In this document: one piece after another, positions 61,201 through 64,000 of the stretch | Layout of the letters: every line of letters begins with the position of its first letter | Position numbering within the stretch: position 1 is the stretch's first letter | NCBI RefSeq assembly: GCF_028372415.1 | Contig: NC_092873.1 | Coordinates: forward strand, 354,916,128-354,980,127 | Reading direction: 5' to 3' | DNA: 64,000 nucleotides | From: Notamacropus eugenii | Lineage: Eukaryota; Chordata; Mammalia; Diprotodontia; Macropodidae | Notes under the pieces: model-generated | What the model was told of the DNA's origin: nothing | Database searches by the model: none | The model's input: only the letters and a program-made list of their open reading frames with translations | Position numbers and translations under genes: made by a program

Positions 61201-62869
61201 GATCTAGGTTCCAGTACCACCTCAAACACATAACAAATCACATCACCTTTCCATGTTCAAGGTCAGGTGTGGCTGCTTGAACCACATTAAATAGTATCTA
61301 GGAAATATTTAACAAATTAAATGAAAATATAACAATGTTAATTTGTGTTTTCTAAATCAATATGTAGCTGCTGCAGAGACCCTTGCATTTGAGTTTGACA
61401 CCATTATTCTACATAACTATCTAAGACTATAAATAACAGATAAGGTGCCCACTTCCATTAGTGAAGTTTCCTCTTTGGATATTCCCTATACCAGTGAAAT
61501 CACAAGACTAATTCCTATTCAATATTCCCCTACTAGATTGTAACCTACATGAAGCTAGGAAATATGCCTTAATCTAAACATGGTATTTACGCTTAAGGCC
61601 TAGCATAATATTAGCACACAAGGTAATATTTAATATTGTTTAAATTGACTTGAAAGGCCTATCAAACACACTTTGTATGGCAACAATAATAAATGACATT
61701 TATATTGAACTTGAAGTCTAACAAAGTGCTCCATACACATGACTCACTAGGCCCTCACAGCACCTCTATCAGACTGACAACACGGAGAAGAATACATCAA
61801 TTTTATGAATTAAGAAATTAAGGCTGAAAGGGTAAAACAAACACAGGTATTGTCTGAGGCAGGAATCACACCCAAATCTTCCTGACTCCAAGTCCAGCAC
61901 TGTAAAAAAGAAACTGGGAAGCCTTTCTGGGCAAACAAATCAACCTTTATTACAGAAAAAAAGGTGGTCGTCTGCAGTCTGCCCAGTACATTCTGAAACT
62001 CCAAATAACAGGATTCACAGTTATGTATAGGTCTCTTGATTAATGTGTGGTGCAGCAAAGTCCTCTAGAAATTGACTGATGTGTGGTGCAAGATTACATT
62101 TTGCAGGTCTTTATGTCCTAAATTTGTTCTTTCTATGATGTCTCAATTAGCCTTTTATAGGATTTTCTTACTTTATCAAGTTCCTTTACACTTTCAGAGG
62201 ATTTTCTTCATCTTTTTAATATAAAGTATGATTATTATAGTCACATACTTAAGATACAAACTTTATAATGTTTATATCACATTCCTAAGGTTAGCTAACA
62301 CGGGTATTCACCTGGGACTGCATCACATTTTCAGTTATACAGGTTTTCACTCAGGATTATAATCTTACTATAAATCACATAATTTCTTCTTATACTATTA
62401 AAGTGATTGTAGCTGATAAATGATTAACAAAGTAAAGCACTCAAGGCACTGATCACTGATCTTTTCCATTACAGCACTAAATCTATTTCAAGCTGTCCAG
62501 TGTCTTAACTTACAAGATCCTGAATTTTTTTTTAAACATCACTAATTGGATTTCATAACCATCTCATAAGTGGATCTCTAAAGTTGATAGCAACAATATA
62601 GAGACTATATACTGTAATAAATTTTTTAAAAAAAGAAACTGTAGAAGCGAATTCATGAAGATATACCAGTTTGAATAAGTCTATAATTCCATGACTTTTG
62701 CAAGTAATCTGTTAAAGCATCTTTCAGCAAAACCCTTTGCCCCAGATTCTTGTCATCCTTACCGTAACTTGACGAATGAGCTTGAAGGTTTCACTCCAAG
62801 GCCTGTTTTGGTTAAATTTTGCATGGAGTCTTTCCAAAAGGGAACTCATCTTAGTCAGTTTCTCAGCCT
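40012..62869 (-). CDS. MED1: MED1, Mediator complex subunit 1: exons 2-17 of 17
   Basis: Sixteen exons join in one frame at GT/AG sites and give 4724 coding bases including the stop. With the missing exon 1 (about 25 bases) this predicts about 1582 residues against 1581 in human. MED1 is the Mediator subunit contacted by ligand-bound nuclear receptors and GATA factors; it links them to RNA polymerase II in the nucleus. The N-terminal Med1 domain spans exons 2 to the start of 17. Exon 17 encodes two nuclear-receptor boxes (LTSLL at 42934-42948, LMNLL at 42811-42825), a long Ser/Pro/Lys-rich disordered part and a basic/acidic tail ending DVALIGN. The ERK phosphosite contexts known in human (T1032, T1457) are kept as SRTPSSD (41764-41766) and AYTPQN (40390-40392). 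No frameshift or premature stop. MED1 and FBXL20 are on the same strand, as in human. Confidence 0.97.
43383..43597. repeat. Tandem duplication of about 105 bases in MED1 intron 16
   Basis: Two head-to-tail copies, 43383-43487 and 43488-43597, share 'gattttggttttcat', 'agtgaacagg(t/c)tgaaaaag', 'tatctctatcaaag', 'ccaaagctttgaatga' and 'ttccaatgatgg(c/t)tgaccc'. The second copy has an extra 'gttactca'. It is not a repeat family I know, so it appears to be a local duplication. Confidence 0.9.
44291..44396 (-). CDS. MED1: MED1 exon 16
   Basis: 106 bases, encoding (V)VMDVQDSTHVSCKLYKGLS then DALICTDDFIAKVVQ plus AG. Apparently identical to human in sequence. Acceptor TTCAG, donor GTAAAG. Confidence 0.96.
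44514..44609 (-). CDS. MED1: MED1 exon 15
   Basis: 96 bases, encoding (D)SPGILQFEVCPLSDTCFSV then SFQHPVNDSLVC plus G. Human has SESRFSV where this has SDTCFSV. Acceptor TTTCAG, donor GTGAGT. Confidence 0.95.
44610..46920. other. MED1 intron 14, with MIR-type SINEs
   Basis: No exon in this intron. MIR-like copies are at about 45385-45560 (plus, weak), 45955-46085 (minus: 'ttttacacatgagaaactgag...') and 46590-46835 (plus, good: 'gtgaccatgggcaaatcacct...ttgtaaaatggggataacaatccc...gctattgtgaggctcagagaag'). Confidence 0.65.
46921..47122 (-). CDS. MED1: MED1 exon 14
   Basis: 202 bases, encoding ALPGQQHCYFLNKDAPLPD through RTILKE plus G. The acceptor is CCTAG. The donor is GAAG|GTGTTG, weaker than the usual GTRAGT, but it is the only site that keeps the frame into exon 15 (G + AT = Asp). 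Confidence 0.93.
47123..47866. other. MED1 intron 13, nothing recognised
   Basis: AT-rich, with no repeat family or RNA gene that I can name. Confidence 0.5.
47867..47985 (-). CDS. MED1: MED1 exon 13
   Basis: 119 bases, encoding (G)IPLFDTQPLYVPLYELITQ then FELSKDPDPVPLNHNMRFYA. Acceptor CCTAG, donor GTAAGT. Confidence 0.96.
48179..48303 (-). CDS. MED1: MED1 exon 12
   Basis: 125 bases, encoding (W)TPSFSSITSANSVDLPACF then FLKFPRPIPVSRAFVQKLQSCT plus G. Acceptor TTTCAG, donor GTGAGT. Confidence 0.96.
48304..49139. other. MED1 intron 11, with two MIR/THER-type pieces
   Basis: A reverse MIR-like copy is at about 48420-48545 ('attttacagaagaggaaactag...') and a plus THER-like copy at about 48640-48780 ('taagtcacttaagcttcctgggcatc...ctctaaagcctctgtcagg'). 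Confidence 0.6.
49140..49254 (-). CDS. MED1: MED1 exon 11
   Basis: 115 bases, encoding (V)PRTLGMNASVTIEGTPSAM then YKLPIAPLIMGSHPVDNK plus TG. Relative to human (EGTSAVYKLP) it reads EGTPSAMYKLP, one extra residue. Donor GTAAGG. Confidence 0.95.
49400..49770 (+). repeat. L2/L3-like LINE fragment in MED1 intron 10
   Basis: It reads as the coding end and 3' region of an L2/L3-type LINE: 'gaaatgtcctctcctcaaattt', 'actcaactcaaatattacctccctcaaggaagccttcctaatc', 'gaattctgcttgcatcc', ending in a GT-rich run at 49734-49770. Confidence 0.6.
49798..49940 (+). repeat. tRNA-derived SINE fragment
   Basis: 'agcagaatggcaaagcgg', 'ttggagtcacaaaggtttagatcctgcctg' and 'ctggctgagtaaccctgagcaa' follow the head of the tRNA-derived SINEs seen elsewhere here; the RTE-like tail is missing. 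Confidence 0.55.
50560..50895 (+). repeat. L1 3' end in MED1 intron 10
   Basis: 'gacttttatgaactgatgcagagaaaagtgagcagaactagg' is the end of marsupial L1 ORF2, followed by 3'UTR wording and an A-rich end near 50880-50895. Plus orientation, antisense to MED1. Confidence 0.75.
51545..51770 (-). repeat. Marsupial tRNA-RTE SINE (minus orientation)
   Basis: 'acccatttggggattttctggcaaatataatgaagtggtttgccatttcc' through 'gaactcagatcttcc' to 'agctctatccaatgtaccacctagctgcc', the reverse of the copy at 25805-26070. Confidence 0.88.
52085..52290 (-). repeat. MIR-type SINE (minus orientation)
   Basis: 'tagctaataactagcatttatacatgctaagtgccttac', 'tatcatctcacttgatccacacc', 'acagatgaggaaactgaggcaaacag', 'gtgacttgcccagggttctgcagctac'. 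Confidence 0.85.
52885..53055 (+). repeat. THER/MIR-type SINE next to MED1 exon 10
   Basis: 'gagtattggtcgtggagtcaag', 'cctctccaagtctcaatttcctgatttgtaaaatgagg', 'catggcctctaagatccattcc'. It ends only about 35 bases downstream (in the gene's sense) of the exon 10 donor. Confidence 0.75.
53090..53179 (-). CDS. MED1: MED1 exon 10
   Basis: 90 bases, encoding (G)HLMNLKYYASPYDLLEDK then TATPIILHENN plus G. Acceptor TGTAG, donor GTAAGT. Confidence 0.96.
53557..53630 (-). CDS. MED1: MED1 exon 9
   Basis: 74 bases, encoding (W)KATNASPLDKILHGSVGY then LTPRSG plus G. Acceptor TATAG, donor GTATGT. Confidence 0.96.
54127..54201 (-). CDS. MED1: MED1 exon 8
   Basis: 75 bases, encoding (N)KLKTKMYLALQSLEQDLS then KMALMY plus TG. 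Acceptor CTCCAG, donor GTAAGA. One conservative change from human (I to L). Confidence 0.96.
54290..54890 (+). repeat. L1 3' end in MED1 intron 7
   Basis: End of ORF2 ('ctctgacccagagaactcactcctaggcatctac', 'cactgaagtagcaaagaactgaaaac'-like, 'gatgcccatcaactgaggagtgg', 'tggtacattaatgtaacg') and the 3'UTR. The element begins about 90 bases upstream of the exon 8 acceptor. Plus orientation, antisense to MED1. Confidence 0.75.
55431..55502 (-). CDS. MED1: MED1 exon 7
   Basis: 72 bases, encoding (R)EKNFDEFSKHLKGLVNLYK then LPGD plus AA. Human has N where this has K in LYK. Acceptor TGTAG, donor GTACGT. Confidence 0.95.
55503..58066. other. MED1 intron 6, with SINEs
   Basis: It holds a MIR/THER-type SINE at 55995-56280 (plus, good: 'tgaccctaggcaattcactaaacc...gtaaagtgctttgcaaatc'), a tRNA-RTE SINE at 56545-56745 (plus) and an L3 3' piece at 56805-56910 (minus: 'tccttgttctcaagaagcttacagtctaac'). 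No further exon or RNA gene seen. Confidence 0.7.
56545..56745 (+). repeat. Marsupial tRNA-RTE SINE
   Basis: 'caggtctcagacacttactagttgtgtaaccctgggcaac', 'ctctggagaaggaaatggcaaac', 'accaagaaaaccccatag', 'cagggtcacagtcag'. The centre is shorter than in the copy at 25805. Confidence 0.8.
58067..58095 (-). CDS. MED1: MED1 exon 6 (29-base microexon)
   Basis: Only 29 bases: SCPELVQQL plus AG, between TTTCAG and GTGAGA. Its length is not a multiple of three, so skipping it would break the frame. It is too short to appear as an open frame and was found by joining exons 5 and 7. Confidence 0.92.
58491..58697. mobile_element. Inverted-repeat element in MED1 intron 5 (hAT-like MITE)
   Basis: The left end reads CAAGGGTTCCCAACCTAGG and the right end, reverse complemented, CAAGGGTTCCTAACCCAT, giving about 18-base terminal inverted repeats around a unit of 207 bases. 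This resembles hAT-type non-autonomous elements with a CARGGGTTC start. No open frame and no clear 8-base target duplication. Confidence 0.65.
58825..58957 (-). CDS. MED1: MED1 exon 5
   Basis: 133 bases, encoding LGSHLSANGTECYITSDMF through AHHGENPV. Donor GTATGT. Within the Med1 domain; nearly the same as human (P to T and C to S among the few changes). Confidence 0.96.
59081..59135 (-). CDS. MED1: MED1 exon 4
   Basis: 55 bases, encoding VTSLPAMTDRLESIARQN and two bases of the next codon. Acceptor TCCAG, donor GTAAGT. The joined codon reads Ala where human has Gly. Confidence 0.95.
59845..59885 (-). repeat. Possible short end of the marsupial-type repeat seen at 24690-25200
   Basis: 'tgtgtgtgtgtgtccttcaatgacaaagaagaccatgcc' resembles the reverse complement of '...ggtcttc(t)ttg..gaaggac' ends of that repeat. 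Short and decayed. Confidence 0.35.
60000..60240 (-). repeat. MIR-type SINE (minus orientation) in MED1 intron 3
   Basis: 'gctttaggaattacacagtgcttcaaatatgttatttcac', 'gattcacagatgaggaaactgaggctc', 'ccaaggtcaccaagcc', 'aggatttggatcc'. Confidence 0.8.
60317..60395 (-). CDS. MED1: MED1 exon 3
   Basis: 79 bases, encoding EKRVVMSTGGHQYLVSCLE then TLQKALK plus one base. Differences from human are S to T and H to Y. Acceptor CATAG, donor GTTTGT (a GT site with a weak extension). Confidence 0.95.
60490..61150. repeat. MIR (minus) followed by an L2-like LINE fragment (plus)
   Basis: 60490-60640 has reverse MIR wording ('ccattttacagatgacaaagc...'). 60700-61150 reads as an L2/L3-type 3' region in plus orientation: 'taaaaaagttcaaattctttagtctggcc', 'gttccaaccaaactgg', 'gaagccccattcaaatgc', 'ctcaggaagccttgctgattcccc'. 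Between them is a 22-base tandem duplication at 60658-60701. Confidence 0.6.
61160..62762. other. MED1 intron 2, left half: SINE pieces and unrecognised sequence
   Basis: A weak THER-like piece is at about 61165-61300 and a reverse MIR-like copy at 61680-61910 ('...gaattaagaaattaaggctgaaag...'). The rest, to exon 2, shows nothing I can name. Confidence 0.5.
62763..62869 (-). CDS. MED1: MED1 exon 2
   Basis: 107 bases between TTTTAG and GTAAGG. It encodes (E)AEKLTKMSSLLERLHAKF and continues NQNRPWSETFKLIRQVT. The human residue before the junction is M; here ACG gives T. The first codon is completed by exon 1, which is outside the window. Confidence 0.95.
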
Positions 62870-64000
62870 CTAAAATATAAACAAAGATATATCATTAGGA
62901 AATCTTATTTACACCATGACCTACTATACTTTGTTTTCCTGAAAAATATTTATAGACATGCTCAAATATTACTACCTCAGCCAACAATATCAATACCAGA
63001 TTATAAGCAATTACAACTAAAATGCCATTTAGCCAACTGCCTAACATACTATGATTAAATGGATAAACAAGAAAAGGTACTTATAAGATTTCACCTGAGA
63101 CCAAATAAAATCAGTAGACAGGATATCTCACATTAGATGAACCACAGAAAGACTATTTAAAATAAAATATATTTAATGATGCAAAGATACACAAGCTAAT
63201 GACCACAACTAAGGAAGCTATAGCTGAACTACACTGCTGTCCAACCAAGTAGAGAGAAAATAATTAGAAGGTCGCTTATATTTCATATCATCAAGACTTG
63301 TAAATAGTTCGATGACTGAATATTTACATCATTTTTTAGGAACCTCTTGTAGCAAACTGATGTCATAAATTTGAATATGGCCTTTATCTATCTAGCATTT
63401 GGGCAAAATTCAGAAACATTTATAACCTGCTTCCTAAATGAAGAGTACTGTTTTTTAGGCCCTGAAGGAGATATAACATAGTTCCTGCCTCACGAAGCTT
63501 ACAGTCTAGAAAAGGAATAAGACAAACACATAACTATATATGTTGTCATATGATTATATTAGAGAGCCACAAATGTACAAACGTGCTTTGTGAGACCACA
63601 AAGGGATAACCGTTCCCAATCAGACTGAGGAATTTTAAGATATAAGGGCTCAGAACCTGGAGAACAATTTGTACAATAACTACAACATTATAAAGACAAA
63701 CAACTATGAAAGACTTAAGAATTCTTATCAACAAAATGACCAATCACAATTCAAGAAGACTCCCAATGAAACATTCTGCTCACCTCCTGAGACAGACAAT
63801 GAATTCAATATAAACTGAAACATATTTTTTGGATATATGTCCAGTGCAAGAATTTGTTTTGCTTGACTATACATGTCTGTGATAGAGATTGGGGAGGGGG
63901 GAGGCGTTTGAGTTTCTTTTTTACTTTCTCAATGGAGCTGCAGGGCACATCAGAAGGAGGTGGGGAGAATAGAAGGCAGATCTTCCTTTGAAAATAAAAT
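62870..64000. other. MED1: MED1 intron 1 (partial)
   Basis: Intron upstream of exon 2. An L3 3' piece in minus orientation lies at 63440-63540 ('ggccctgaaggagatataac...cacgaagcttacagtc'), and an L1 end in plus orientation runs from about 63640 to the window edge. MED1 exon 1 and promoter are not in the window. Confidence 0.75.
63640..64000 (+). repeat. L1 3' end, running off the window
   Basis: 'agaacaatttgtacaataactacaacattataaagacaaacaac', 'gacttaagaattc', 'tttgttttgcttgactatacatg', 'gagattggggagggggg' match the marsupial L1 3'UTR copies elsewhere here. Plus orientation. Confidence 0.75.

Overview
This is vertebrate nuclear DNA, almost certainly from a marsupial. It holds the 5' end of FBXL20 and nearly all of MED1, both transcribed from the minus strand. 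The organism call rests on the interspersed repeats: tRNA-headed SINEs with a BovB/RTE-like tail, marsupial-style L1 with long AT-rich 3' ends, L3/CR1 copies and many MIR-type SINEs. The arrangement FBXL20 - about 2.5 kb gap - MED1, both on the same strand, matches the human 17q12 order as I know it. No taxon-specific marker was searched for, so the species is not fixed.

Layout. Positions 1-33122 are the first intron of FBXL20 and contain no coding exon that I can support. Most of it is old transposon sequence: at least five L1 insertions or composites (6.6-8.8, 9.3-11.1, 14.3-16.4, 17.7-20.7 and 20.7-29.2 kb), L3/CR1 copies, MIR and tRNA-RTE SINEs, two hAT-like inverted-repeat elements, a Tigger end, and one retroposed transcript copy of unknown origin. 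Positions 32.7-34.65 kb are a GC-rich CpG-island promoter. It carries FBXL20 coding exon 1 (33123-33164), a long CT/GA microsatellite just upstream of the start codon, and a possible alternative first exon (34119-34164). Positions 34.65-36.6 kb are intergenic. Positions about 36.59-40.01 kb are the inferred MED1 3'UTR. Positions 40012-62869 contain MED1 exons 17 to 2. I joined all sixteen at GT/AG sites in a continuous frame, with 4724 coding bases including the stop. The tiny exon 1, probably about 8 codons, lies beyond 64000.

How the genes relate. MED1 is the Mediator subunit that nuclear receptors and GATA factors contact. Both LXXLL nuclear-receptor boxes, the two ERK phosphosite contexts and the basic/acidic C-terminal tail are intact. 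FBXL20 is a leucine-rich-repeat F-box protein, a substrate receptor of an SCF ubiquitin ligase. They are neighbours by conserved synteny; nothing in the window suggests a joint function.

I did not find a new biological system. The most useful leads are the retroposed transcript with target-site duplications (23787-24372), an L3 copy apparently nested in an L1, a HAL1-like element inside MED1, several local duplications, and the alternative FBXL20 first exon. I saw no endogenous retrovirus, no CRISPR array, and no tRNA or rRNA gene.
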